50,520 bases of DNA from an uncultured bacterium (GTDB lineage: Bacteria; Pseudomonadota; Alphaproteobacteria; Rs-D84). Under the pieces are notes generated by a model. That model saw only the letters and a list, made by a program, of their open reading frames with translations. It ran no database searches and had not been told where the DNA came from. A program made the translations under genes and the position numbers. Shown here piece by piece: positions 24,883 to 33,135 of the stretch (positions are counted from its first letter, which is position 1; every line of letters begins with the position of its first letter). Location: assembly GCA_950096895.1 (NCBI GenBank), contig CATNBF010000006.1:1-50520 (forward strand), given 5' to 3'.

Positions 24883-25231
24883 TTGCCGCGATATCATGGC
24901 TGGCTTTTAATAATTTATAAATATCATCATTTTTCATTCGACCATCTAAAATAATACTGATCCAATGGCGTTTATTCATATGCCAGCCTGGAAATATATT
25001 CCGCCCATCAATAATAAAATCCAAGACATCCGGCGCACAACGTAAATTAAGCACGTTAATCAGGGCATCATCTGGGCCAGGAATGATCTTGGAACAAGGA
25101 ACCAAAAGCAGGCATGCAAACCATTTCTGATTATCCCCGCGTCGCCATATGCCGTTATTCGGACTGCGTTGCCAAAGATATTCCAAATGGCATCCATATT
25201 CCCGATGAACATGGGCAATTAACTGATGCAC
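24875..25231 (-). CDS. MmcQ/YjbR family protein
   Basis: 118 aa from GTG 25231, the size expected for the family; the 195-aa ORF of the track runs into the gene upstream. Family features: EYLWQRSPNNGIWRRGDNQKWFA, then LNLRCAPDVLDFII, then the signature PGWHMNKRHWISIILDG and the helical C-terminus. YjbR-type proteins have a CyaY-like double-wing fold and are thought to bind DNA; the role is unclear. The start codon is inferred from family alignment and has no strong ribosome site. It is probably co-transcribed with the exported proteins upstream. Confidence 0.75.
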   Translation of the reverse strand: MHQLIAHVHREYGCHLEYLWQRSPNNGIWRRGDNQKWFACLLLVPCSKIIPGPDDALINVLNLRCAPDVLDFIIDGRNIFPGWHMNKRHWISIILDGRMKNDDIYKLLKASHDIAAKK

Positions 25232-25265
25232 CTGGGGCGGGACATCGATCGGTATGCCCCCGTGT

Positions 25266-25790
25266 CTATGGGCGCGGATCGACACAGTCGCCCCCGTCTT
25301 TGGGACAACACTTAAAGACCAAGCCGCCGGTATCCTTGAAGCGTTCCCCATCACAACATCCATATTTATTGGCCGATGTCCCATCCGGACACAGTCCCGC
25401 CGCAATATTGGCGGCAATACGGGCGGCCAGATCTTCGGGGCTTTCGACTGGTTCGGGTTCAATCTCTGCTATGGATTCTGTGACAACATCGGCCGCATCA
25501 ACGGGGTTGTCAATCAGCCCCAGGCCATCACCCTCATGAATTTGGCCCCGACCAGATGCCTGGCGACCCGATGACGTACGTACCCCGCAATCCGAACGAT
25601 AGACGGCGGTTAATTCGGCAATTCGCGCCGTGGTTTCTGAATCCGGATCAACTGTCTTTGATAGGCGATCCATCTCGGCCCGGACCGATGCGCAATCGGT
25701 TCGTTCGGTAACACCCGGCGTCGCCACATCATCGCCATATACCGGCATCCCCAAGATAAATAATATCGCCCCCATTAACAGTTTTTTCAT
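25266..25790 (-). CDS. Secreted cysteine-rich protein, unknown
   Basis: 174 aa from ATG 25790 (AAAGGCAC ribosome site). A standard signal peptide MKKLLMGAILFILGMPVYGDD is followed by a polar, acidic middle (ADVVTESIAEIEPEPVESPED) and a C-terminal Cys cluster, YGCCDGERFKDTGG and FKCCPKDGGDCVD. The paired cysteines suggest disulfides in the periplasm. No family recognised. The upstream gene's stop is 10 nt away, so the two are in one operon. Confidence 0.65.
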   Translation of the reverse strand: MKKLLMGAILFILGMPVYGDDVATPGVTERTDCASVRAEMDRLSKTVDPDSETTARIAELTAVYRSDCGVRTSSGRQASGRGQIHEGDGLGLIDNPVDAADVVTESIAEIEPEPVESPEDLAARIAANIAAGLCPDGTSANKYGCCDGERFKDTGGLVFKCCPKDGGDCVDPRP

Positions 25791-25800
25791 CGGTGTGCCT

Positions 25801-26331
25801 TTACTGCTCGTTAATAACTTTTTCCATCTGCAAGATGAAATCAATCGCAGGACTGGCCAGATGCTGCACCTTGTCTAAAAAGGCCTGGGCTTCGCGTTCC
25901 ATATCTAACTTTTTGTACGTATCAATAACAATTTTCATGTCTTCTTCATCCATATATTCTTCACTTTTCAATGCATTGGCAATTTCAATTTGACGCAGGG
26001 CCAATGCCTTGAATGTTTCTGTATTTTCCGGGCATCCCTTAACCGCCAATTGTGAATAGACATCTGCGTTTCTTAAATTGTATAAAGGATTCCCAATGTC
26101 TTCTGGTTCGACATAGTTTAACAGAACTTTTTCAATAACAGCGCATACGGGTTGTGTTTCTTCAACGATCTGGTCATTAACGACGACAGAATTTGTTGTT
26201 TTATGGGTTAAAATCCCCACCATATACCCGCATATAAACAAGGCAATTAAGGCCACCAGTCCCAAAACCTTGTGACGCATTGTGCAACAGGCCCCCGATG
26301 CAGCGATAACTTTTGTTGTTTGTTTTTTCAT
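25801..26331 (-). CDS. Membrane-anchored hypothetical protein
   Basis: 176 aa. A short cytosolic start with KKQTTKVIAASGACC is followed by a single membrane helix (VLGLVALIALFICGYMVGIL), then a periplasmic helical domain rich in acidic residues (VEPEDIGNPLYNLR, EEYMDEEDMKIVIDTYKKL). No catalytic motif is visible. It lies directly downstream of lolD (40 nt) and upstream of the Cys-rich secreted gene, so it may belong to the same envelope operon. Unknown function. Confidence 0.6.
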   Translation of the reverse strand: MKKQTTKVIAASGACCTMRHKVLGLVALIALFICGYMVGILTHKTTNSVVVNDQIVEETQPVCAVIEKVLLNYVEPEDIGNPLYNLRNADVYSQLAVKGCPENTETFKALALRQIEIANALKSEEYMDEEDMKIVIDTYKKLDMEREAQAFLDKVQHLASPAIDFILQMEKVINEQ

Positions 26332-26371
26332 GTTTTACTCCCTTCCTTAATGGTTATTTTATCTAAGAAAC

Positions 26372-27082
26372 TTATTTTACAATGCCATTATCAATGGTAA
26401 TTGTTCGGTCGGCCCGCGCCGCCAGATTCATATCATGGGTCACAAACAGCATGGCCATCTTGGCCCGACGGGTTAAATCCAACAACAGATCAAACACAGC
26501 CGATGCATGGGCGGGATCCAAGCTGCCGGTGGGTTCATCGGCCAACAATATTTCTGGCGTATTCGCCAAGGCACGGGCGACGGCGGTACGCTGCTGCTCG
26601 CCCCCGGACATTTCACCCGGCAGATGAGATGCCCGATGCCCTACATCGGCCGCGCGTAATAATTTAATCGCCCGGGCACAGGCGGTGGCTTCATCCATCC
26701 CCCCCGCCAACATGGGCAACATCACATTTTCTGCCGCGGTAAAATCCGATAGCAAGTTGTGCCGTTGATAGACGAAACCAATTTTCTCGCGTCGGATTTT
26801 CGTACGCATGGCTTCATCCATCTTTTGGACCGCAATGGCATCGATTAAAATACTGCCGCTGGTGGGGGTGTCCAGTAACCCTACACATTGCAGCAATGTG
26901 GACTTGCCACTGCCGGACGGGCCGACCAAGGCCACGATTTCCCCGCGGTGTAAATCAAATCCCCCCCCACGCAGGATGTGCAATGGCTGGCCCCCTTCGA
27001 CAAATGTTTTCTTGATATCGCGCACCGACATGACAACGTCACCGCGCGAAACCTTGGACAAAGAATTAAGTATGTTTGCCAT
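26372..27082 (-). CDS. lolD: Lipoprotein-releasing system ATP-binding protein LolD
   Basis: 236 aa ABC ATPase that powers release of outer-membrane lipoproteins from the inner membrane to LolA. Walker A is GPSGSGKST, Q-loop VYQRHNLLSDF, signature EMSGGEQQRTAVARAL, Walker B ILLADEPTGSLD and H-loop VTHD. It lies 28 nt after the permease lolC, on the same strand, the standard pairing. It serves the many lipoproteins in this window (MltA, LpoA-like, secretin-like, the 42-43 kb pair). MacB-type exporters have a similar ATPase; the LolC neighbour decides. Confidence 0.92.
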   Translation of the reverse strand: MANILNSLSKVSRGDVVMSVRDIKKTFVEGGQPLHILRGGGFDLHRGEIVALVGPSGSGKSTLLQCVGLLDTPTSGSILIDAIAVQKMDEAMRTKIRREKIGFVYQRHNLLSDFTAAENVMLPMLAGGMDEATACARAIKLLRAADVGHRASHLPGEMSGGEQQRTAVARALANTPEILLADEPTGSLDPAHASAVFDLLLDLTRRAKMAMLFVTHDMNLAARADRTITIDNGIVK

Positions 27083-27110
27083 CTGCGATCATCCATTTAT
27101 TTTATTATTC

Positions 27111-28367
27111 TTATTCATTTCTTAATACATCAACCGGATTGGTTGCCGCCGCCCGCCATGCCGGGTAAAGTGTTGCCAAAAACGCCAGCGCAATCGCAAT
27201 CAACGCAATGCCCATAACATCTGTCCACACCAATTTAGATGGTAATTCGGCCAAATAATACAGTTCTGCCGGAAACAGATCCCGCCCCGTCATCCATTGA
27301 AAGAATTGGCGAATGGGTTCAATATACACGGCAACCAACACGCCCAAGATTGTCCCCAACCCTGCACCGATGATCCCGATACTGGTTCCGGTTAAGATAA
27401 AGATCTTGATCATTGAACGCCGGGAAACGCCAAATGTCCGCAAGACTGCGATATCTTTGGACTTGTCCTTGACCAACATAACCAGGCTGGACACAATATT
27501 AAAGGCCGCCACAATCACAATCAGCATTAATATCAAAAACATCACATTACTTTCCACCTGTAACGCGCCAACAAATCCACGATTCAAATCACGCCAGTCA
27601 CGAACCACAAATCCATCCGGCAACAAGCGATCCAGGCTGGCGGCAACACGGGTGGTGTCATTGGGATCGGTCAAAAAGATATCAATATGGGTTACTGCAT
27701 TACCCAGATTCAAGTACTTTTGCGCCGTTTCCAATGGCATAAAGATATAGCCCGAATCATATTCATACATGCCCATAAAAAATGATGCCATCACCGGATA
27801 AGACATAATACGCGGCATTGTTCCAAACGGCGTGGCGGTGCCCCCGTTGGCTGAAATCAATGATACTTTGTCCCCCATGGTTACCCGCAAATTACGTGTC
27901 AAAGAATTTCCAGCGACCAATTCACCATCTTGAATCTGGGCCAAATCTTTGCCATAAATGCGCGTACCGGTGGCGGTCTTGGATGACAAATCACCCATCC
28001 GTATGCCGCGTACCATGGCCCCTGTATTGTTGCCGTTGGCCGATACCATTACTTGGCCTTCGGCGATGGGAACAATCGAAACCGCAGATGTGGCAACAAC
28101 CTTGTTCTGGCGCATCTTTTCAATCAGATAATCATAATCGGAAATGGCCCCATCTTGGTGATAAACCACCACATGCCCATTCATTCCCACAATCCGGTTC
28201 AGCAATGTATCATGAAACCCACCCATGACCGACATCACCACAATCAATGTCGCCACCCCCAAGGTGATTCCAATCAGCGACACCCACGAAATCACAGATC
28301 CAAATCCCCGCTTTTTCGCCGCCAGATACCGAAACGCAACCTTTTTTTCCAATCTTGAAAATAACAT
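27111..28367 (-). CDS. lolC: Lipoprotein-releasing ABC transporter permease LolC/LolE
   Basis: 418 aa. FtsX-fold permease: N-terminal KKVAFRYLAAKKRGFGSVISW before the first helix, a large periplasmic domain of about 220 residues, then three C-terminal helices with the conserved DKSKDIAVLRTFGVSRRSMIKIF coupling loop, and the end LATLYPAWRAAATNPVDVLRNE. Only one permease gene is present, so a LolC/E homodimer (LolF-like) is likely, as in many alphaproteobacteria. The Shine-Dalgarno is AGGAT. The secretin-like lipoprotein gene ends 21 nt upstream, in the same direction. Confidence 0.92.
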   Translation of the reverse strand: MLFSRLEKKVAFRYLAAKKRGFGSVISWVSLIGITLGVATLIVVMSVMGGFHDTLLNRIVGMNGHVVVYHQDGAISDYDYLIEKMRQNKVVATSAVSIVPIAEGQVMVSANGNNTGAMVRGIRMGDLSSKTATGTRIYGKDLAQIQDGELVAGNSLTRNLRVTMGDKVSLISANGGTATPFGTMPRIMSYPVMASFFMGMYEYDSGYIFMPLETAQKYLNLGNAVTHIDIFLTDPNDTTRVAASLDRLLPDGFVVRDWRDLNRGFVGALQVESNVMFLILMLIVIVAAFNIVSSLVMLVKDKSKDIAVLRTFGVSRRSMIKIFILTGTSIGIIGAGLGTILGVLVAVYIEPIRQFFQWMTGRDLFPAELYYLAELPSKLVWTDVMGIALIAIALAFLATLYPAWRAAATNPVDVLRNE

Positions 28368-28388
28368 CTATCTTATCCTATTTTGCTT

Positions 28389-29720
28389 TTATTCGCTTAA
28401 AAACGCACGCAAGGCATCCCCCGCCAATGGCGCGGCATTTTGATCGGCATCAACAATTGAAATCACACGCGGTGACATAAACACCACCAGTTCTGCAAAC
28501 GGCGATATCAGTGTTTCCGGCGTTGTTACAAACGAATGCGTTGGAATACCAATAATGACATAATTGTCACCCACATTCGACGGAATGTTAAAAGATGATA
28601 ATTCCCCGGCCGACGTCCGCAAAACAATTTTCGCATCGATCTTTTTCTGGCCACCGTAATCACCGTACTTTGCCGTCGCCCCGACAATCAAATCTGTTTC
28701 CAGACGGTCTTCCTTGCTGCATTGCCCAATATCAAATCGTGATTGCCAGCCATTGGGAATAACAAACGTTCCCTGGGATATCAAGACAACGTTTGCCTGT
28801 TGATATAAAAATTCTTGCAGTGTTTTGGTGTTGATTTCCGGACTAACCACCAGGGCCCGTCCCACAACCCCCGGGATAGACATCTTGATATTATTTTCCC
28901 CAAACGCCGGCAGCATGTTCATCCACACAATGGGATTATCTGTGCGTGGATAAACGCGGTATACATCAATATCCCATGCCAACATATACTTCTTGGATGA
29001 TACATCCGCGATTAGACGGGCCACCTCTCTCTCGGTTTGATAATTTCCTTCGAATGTAACGGTTTTATCCGACCAATCCACCAACAAATTCCGCAAATCT
29101 GCCCCTCGCATCGCATCCAGCAAGGCCATAATAATACTTTCGTCGCGTGGCATTTTAACCAACCATTTTGCCCGATTATCCAAATGCAATTCGCCAGACG
29201 CGGCATCATAAGAATAATACGTCCGTCCCATCTTGGTCATTAATTCCACCGCATCGGCCAGGGTTCCCGACTGAATCGTGCCTGTAATTTTTTCAATCTG
29301 GGCATCGTCTTCGATAATATCAATGTCGGTACCATCCATTAATTTTTCCAGTGCTTGTTTTACTGTCTTGTTGGAAAATTCGTAATCAGATACCATCAGC
29401 GCGGGTAACGGATCCCCTGCCCCCAGACGCACAATTTCGATCTTTTCTTCGGGAACAACCGATACCACCGATTGATTATTCCAATCCACCCGGCATCGTT
29501 TGGGCAAATCAATTGAAAACCGACGCGCTGTATCGGTTGTTAACGCCGCCTTTTTGGGAAAAATCGGAACAGAATTTTCGTCAATGACAAAATTTTCAAC
29601 CACAGTTACTGTATCATAGGCAGCTTCTTGATTCTTATCGCGCATTTGGGCACACCCAAACATCGGCAGCCAAATGACCGCCCCCAAAATTGCCCCAATA
29701 AATAACTTTATCTTTTTCAT
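28389..29720 (-). CDS. Secretin-like outer-membrane lipoprotein
   Basis: 443 aa. The lipoprotein signal ends MFGCAQ. Residues about 105-195 resemble an STN/N0 domain (VSDYEFSNKTVKQALEKLMD, GTIQSGTLADAVELMTKMG), followed by an N1-like segment (NYQTEREVARLIADVSSKKY). The C-terminal third resembles a secretin core with the closing strand LVVFMSPRVI. Secretins form gated outer-membrane channels of type II/IV pilus or DNA-uptake machines. The core is shorter than usual and no inner-membrane partner, ATPase or pilin is nearby, so this could be a stand-alone or divergent PilN-type protein. The ribosome site is GGGGGATG. Confidence 0.6.
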   Translation of the reverse strand: MKKIKLFIGAILGAVIWLPMFGCAQMRDKNQEAAYDTVTVVENFVIDENSVPIFPKKAALTTDTARRFSIDLPKRCRVDWNNQSVVSVVPEEKIEIVRLGAGDPLPALMVSDYEFSNKTVKQALEKLMDGTDIDIIEDDAQIEKITGTIQSGTLADAVELMTKMGRTYYSYDAASGELHLDNRAKWLVKMPRDESIIMALLDAMRGADLRNLLVDWSDKTVTFEGNYQTEREVARLIADVSSKKYMLAWDIDVYRVYPRTDNPIVWMNMLPAFGENNIKMSIPGVVGRALVVSPEINTKTLQEFLYQQANVVLISQGTFVIPNGWQSRFDIGQCSKEDRLETDLIVGATAKYGDYGGQKKIDAKIVLRTSAGELSSFNIPSNVGDNYVIIGIPTHSFVTTPETLISPFAELVVFMSPRVISIVDADQNAAPLAGDALRAFLSE

Positions 29721-29739
29721 ATCATCCCCCGATCGTCGG

Positions 29740-30063
29740 TTATATGTTCATTATTTTTTCAAATTCTTCGAGTGTCATTTCATAAATAGGCTTTTGCGTT
29801 GGGGTCGCCAGTGATTTCACCCGTTCAAATTGATCCGCAAAGCGATCCATTAAACGTGTCACATCGGCATCAATTGTTGCCCCGCTCACCCGCAGGCGTC
29901 GCCCATATTCCACAATGTATTCCAACACATCAGCGGCAAAGAACCGGCCAACATAATTTTCCATGGCAATGCCACCTTTTTGAACGCATATCGCCGACAT
30001 GACCGCCATGGTCTGGTTATAGTAATTTGCCAGGCGCATATAATTTTGAACCGTTATTGCCAT
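29740..30063 (-). CDS. Hypothetical protein upstream of secretin-like gene
   Basis: 107 aa from ATG 30063, preceded by GGGGGAAAGGG; the track's earlier start adds 16 residues without support. Predicted all-helical (VQNYMRLANYYNQTMAVMSA, FFAADVLEYIVEYGRRL, RLMDRFADQFERVKSL) with no signal peptide. No family recognised. It is 19 nt upstream of the secretin-like lipoprotein gene and heads a possible five- to seven-gene minus-strand operon running through lolC/lolD. It could be an accessory of the secretin-like protein, but that is from position only. Confidence 0.6.
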   Translation of the reverse strand: MAITVQNYMRLANYYNQTMAVMSAICVQKGGIAMENYVGRFFAADVLEYIVEYGRRLRVSGATIDADVTRLMDRFADQFERVKSLATPTQKPIYEMTLEEFEKIMNI

Positions 30064-30104
30064 TAACCCTTTCCCCCGTGTGTTTATCCCTATTATAAAA
30101 ACTA

Positions 30105-30133
30105 TTGCCACCCAAAGGCAATTAAATTATAAT
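30105..30133 (+). promoter_or_regulatory. Leaderless promoter of small lipoprotein gene
   Basis: TTGCCA (30105-30110), 17 nt, TATAAT (30128-30133), then exactly 7 nt to ATG 30141. This also rules out the track's ATG at 30132, which overlaps the -10 box. Confidence 0.75.
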
Positions 30134-30140
30134 GATAGGC

Positions 30141-30521
30141 ATGAGAATAAAATACCTGGGGATATTTTTGGTCTTGGCGGCGTGTTCTTCACCCAATCGC
30201 GGCAGTTTGGATAACGCCACCGTCTTAAATTGGGAGAATGAGGCCGTCACCACCGAACAATTTGTTCGCGATCACAAGGCATGTTTAGGCATTAATCAGC
30301 CGTCATACATGCCCCGATCCCGCATTGCCAAATTATTGGCCCCGAACCAAAGCGGGCTGATGCCGGATTGGGATGGGCTGTGGGTGACATTTCAATCAAA
30401 TGAATATCGTGACGTTGGCCAACGGGCATTAATGTCTGTGCCGCGCACGGCAACATCACGCACGGTGGGATCATACCGGCGGTGCATGTTCCGACGCGGG
30501 TATTTGTTGCGGGCCGTATAA
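30141..30521 (+). CDS. Small lipoprotein, unknown
   Basis: 126 aa from ATG 30141. MRIKYLGIFLVLAACSS is a clear lipoprotein signal. The mature part is polar with conserved-looking FVRDHKACLGI and SYRRCMFRRGYL, and two Cys that may pair. No family named. The start follows from the promoter position: the -10 ends 7 nt before the ATG and no ribosome site exists. It precedes ftsQ on the same strand, but ftsQ has its own promoter 19 nt after this gene's stop. Confidence 0.65.
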   Translation: MRIKYLGIFLVLAACSSPNRGSLDNATVLNWENEAVTTEQFVRDHKACLGINQPSYMPRSRIAKLLAPNQSGLMPDWDGLWVTFQSNEYRDVGQRALMSVPRTATSRTVGSYRRCMFRRGYLLRAV

Positions 30522-30539
30522 AATTTTATAGTCACCCCC

Positions 30540-30568
30540 TTGGATCCTGAATAAAATTGTGATATAAT
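30540..30568 (+). promoter_or_regulatory. Leaderless ftsQ promoter
   Basis: TTGGAT (30540-30545), 17 nt, TATAAT (30563-30568), then 7 nt to the ftsQ ATG at 30576. Confidence 0.75.
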
Positions 30569-30575
30569 AGACCAG

Positions 30576-31259
30576 ATGAAAAAATCTGTCTGGTTTTGGT
30601 TATGCTTTGTAATCGCTATTGTGCTGGCGACCTATTTTGCGACCCGTGTTATTATGGTGACATCGGGCCGGGGTCGATTGGGGCAAATACGTCATATTTC
30701 AATCACCACAGATGGGGAAAACGTGGATTTATCTGCCTTGGCCGCCGCCACCGGGATTGCCCCCGGCACGGCATCTTATCGGACCCGCCTGGGGCCGATC
30801 AATGCCCGAATTGCGGCGGTGCCCGGGGTTCGGGCGTCGGCGGTTCGGCGGTTGGCCAATGGAAATTTGGGGGTCCGCGCCGAAATGTATCAAACAATTG
30901 CCCTGTGGACAGATGATGGGGAAACATTTTTTCCTATATCGGGCAATGGAACCATTATCCGCACGCCACAGAAAAATCGCGCTCCGTCGGACGTCTTGTT
31001 TCGCGGCCCGGTGCCCCGTGACATTGATGAAATTACACGGGTGGCGGCAAACCTGGGGGGGGTGCTGGATTACATGGAATGGATTGAAAACCGCCGATGG
31101 AACATGCATACCACGGGGGGAATTGTTGTTTTATTACCCCAAGATGATCCTGCCGCCGCGGTTAGCAAGTTGTTAATCATGAATAAAAACAACCAAATTC
31201 TGGACAAAAAAATATCAACCATTGACATGCGTGACCATGCGCGTGTGCTTGTTAAATAA
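30576..31259 (+). CDS. ftsQ: Cell division protein FtsQ
   Basis: 227 aa. A bitopic divisome protein linking early and late division factors. A short cytosolic start and one membrane helix (VWFWLCFVIAIVLATYFA) precede a POTRA domain (IRHISITTDGENVDLSALAAATGI, VPGVRASAVRRLANGNLGVRAEM) and the FtsQ beta domain with WNMHTTGGIVVLLPQDDPAAAVSKLL and IDMRDHARVLVK, the usual C-terminal layout. It has its own leaderless promoter and is followed at once by the ftsA fusion, preserving the ftsQ-ftsA order. murB, ddl and ftsZ are not present around it. Confidence 0.9.
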   Translation: MKKSVWFWLCFVIAIVLATYFATRVIMVTSGRGRLGQIRHISITTDGENVDLSALAAATGIAPGTASYRTRLGPINARIAAVPGVRASAVRRLANGNLGVRAEMYQTIALWTDDGETFFPISGNGTIIRTPQKNRAPSDVLFRGPVPRDIDEITRVAANLGGVLDYMEWIENRRWNMHTTGGIVVLLPQDDPAAAVSKLLIMNKNNQILDKKISTIDMRDHARVLVK

Positions 31260-31264
31260 ACGTG

Positions 31265-33058
31265 ATGAATTTATTTGATTCGTCTTTTTTGTGCCTGGAT
31301 GTTGGCACCGCCGTCGTACGTGGGATCGCCCATTGCGTGCGTGGGGCACGTATTGTCCGATCGGCGGTCGCAACCGCCGAATGTGACGATACACCGGTCG
31401 CCGCCATAATGGCGGTTGTTGACAATCTGGAACACCAGATGGCCACCCGGTTTACATCTGCGTTTGTAACAGGAAATTTTGGCGATGTTGTTTTTGATAT
31501 TACCGCCCGTCAAACCAAATGGCACGGCCCACATAAAATTGTGGCCGCAGACGTGCGTGACCATGCAACAAAAATTGGGGCACCCGACGGCTTTCACCCA
31601 ATGCATATTATCCCATTACGCTATGACGGGATAAATATACGCAATATGGCCACCCCCATCGGCCAGGTGGATACCGCACTGATGTCTGTGTTTGGGGTAA
31701 TTTCGTATTCACAATCCCATATGTCACATGTGTTTGCCGCCTTGCGACGTGCCCATATTCAAACAGATGGCATTTTTGATTCGATGTTTTTGCTGGCGAC
31801 AGCTATGCGTCCCAAACGCCAAACAATTATGATTCTGGATATGGGGGCGTCGTATACGACGGCATCCATATGGACACCCCGCGGGCCGGTGGCCATGGTC
31901 AAGATCGCACGGGGGCAATCTGAAATTATCAAAAAGATCTCTGAGACGTTTGATATTGGTATGACCGATGCCGCGCGGGTGCGTGGGGGTATTCCCATTA
32001 ATGTGACAGATATGGACCGATTTACACCGGCCGATGCCTTGTTTGGATTTTCACGCGCCGATGTGGCCGATGTCATCAATCCTGTGATGATGGATATTTT
32101 AGGCGAGATTCGAAACAACATGGCCGCCGCCATGGCAAAATACGCCCCGGCCACCTTGATGATCTGTGGCGGGGGATCAGATATTGACGGTATTAACGAT
32201 CTGGTGGCCCAGATGTTTTCAATGCCGATACAAAACATTGGATCTGATGCCACGTTACGCGCCCTGTCGGATACGGTGTGGGATATGCAAACGCCGCGCA
32301 TTGTCGCCTATAACGCACGACGCGACCGCATCGCCCATATGATGCGCCGCATTACCCGTATCTTTCAACCCGGACGCCGCCCCAATCGCCCCCGGGGACG
32401 GGCCGCGGGCCAAATTCCCATTTTGCCCAGTACGCTGGCCTTTGATATGCGCGACCCCATGACATATACCATGTTTCAGTCGGCCGGAATATCAATGATC
32501 CACGTTGATATTATGGATGGATTTTTTGTTGATCGTGTCACAGGCAGCATTGACGACCTGTGTCATATTCGGGCCAATACACGGGCCCATCTATCGGTGC
32601 ATTTAATGACAGAAAGTCCGGCCCACTGGGCGGCCGATGCGATTGCCGCCGGGGCCGATACCGTGATTGTGTCGGCAGGCGCGGCCGGGGTCCGGGATGC
32701 AATTGGCGAAATTCGACGCCGCGGCCGGCGGTTGGGAATTGCCATTTCACCGGATACATCGTTAACGGTGCTAAAACCCATATTGCGGCAAATTGACGTT
32801 GTCTTGGTTATGTCGGTGCGCCCTGGGGCCGGTGGCCAAGAATTTATCCCCAATACACTGGGGCGGATTGCAACATTGGCGGCAACACGCAAAAAATATG
32901 GATTAAAATTTGAAATATCGGTCGATGGTGGAATTAATAATCATACGGCACCTGGGTGCTGGGGTGCGGGGGCCGATACGTTGGTTTCGGGATCATACCT
33001 GGCCCAGGCGGCCGATTTCCCCTTGGCGGTTCAAAATTTATTAAAACGCCGGCCATAG
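31265..33058 (+). CDS. ftsA: Fusion protein: FtsA (N-terminal) and ribulose-phosphate 3-epimerase (C-terminal)
   Basis: 597 aa in one uninterrupted frame from ATG 31265 (GTG 31262 possible). Residue numbers here follow the 598-aa track ORF. Residues about 1-350 are FtsA, the actin-like tether of FtsZ: phosphate-1 FLCLDVGTAVVRG, an SHS2/1C region, phosphate-2 MILDMGASYTT, adenosine motif LMICGGGSDIDG. Residues 353-369 (RDRIAHMMRRITRIFQP) resemble the amphipathic membrane-targeting helix that normally ends FtsA. A basic Pro/Gly/Arg linker (370-384) leads into a full TIM-barrel epimerase (386-598): LPSTLAFD, HVDIMDGFFV (H414, D416), SVHLMTESP (H447), VRPGAGGQEFIP, SVDGGIN (D555). Rpe interconverts ribulose-5-P and xylulose-5-P. 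It follows ftsQ; ftsZ does not follow. Confidence 0.88.
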   Translation: MNLFDSSFLCLDVGTAVVRGIAHCVRGARIVRSAVATAECDDTPVAAIMAVVDNLEHQMATRFTSAFVTGNFGDVVFDITARQTKWHGPHKIVAADVRDHATKIGAPDGFHPMHIIPLRYDGINIRNMATPIGQVDTALMSVFGVISYSQSHMSHVFAALRRAHIQTDGIFDSMFLLATAMRPKRQTIMILDMGASYTTASIWTPRGPVAMVKIARGQSEIIKKISETFDIGMTDAARVRGGIPINVTDMDRFTPADALFGFSRADVADVINPVMMDILGEIRNNMAAAMAKYAPATLMICGGGSDIDGINDLVAQMFSMPIQNIGSDATLRALSDTVWDMQTPRIVAYNARRDRIAHMMRRITRIFQPGRRPNRPRGRAAGQIPILPSTLAFDMRDPMTYTMFQSAGISMIHVDIMDGFFVDRVTGSIDDLCHIRANTRAHLSVHLMTESPAHWAADAIAAGADTVIVSAGAAGVRDAIGEIRRRGRRLGIAISPDTSLTVLKPILRQIDVVLVMSVRPGAGGQEFIPNTLGRIATLAATRKKYGLKFEISVDGGINNHTAPGCWGAGADTLVSGSYLAQAADFPLAVQNLLKRRP

Positions 33059-33112
33059 GGCCCATCCCAAAACAGTCGCGCCAATAGCCAATACATGGGC
33101 AATTTTAATCAT
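33041..33112 (-). CDS. Possible 23-residue hydrophobic peptide
   Basis: A short frame just downstream of tsaE: ATG 33112 preceded by GGCGGGGGCA, coding MIKIAHVLAIGATVLGWALW and three more residues before TAA inside the ftsA fusion's 3' end. It looks like a single membrane helix. Too short to judge from one sequence; listed because of the ribosome site and position. Confidence 0.2.
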   Translation of the reverse strand: MIKIAHVLAIGATVLGWALWPAF

Positions 33113-33135
33113 TGCCCCCGCCCATCAGCCAATAA

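Noticed and set aside
32410-32420. Separate start codon for the epimerase part of the ftsA fusion
   Set aside because: No ATG or GTG with a ribosome site lies between the FtsA end and the conserved LPSTLAFD strand; only an isolated TTG codon occurs there, so independent translation is unlikely.
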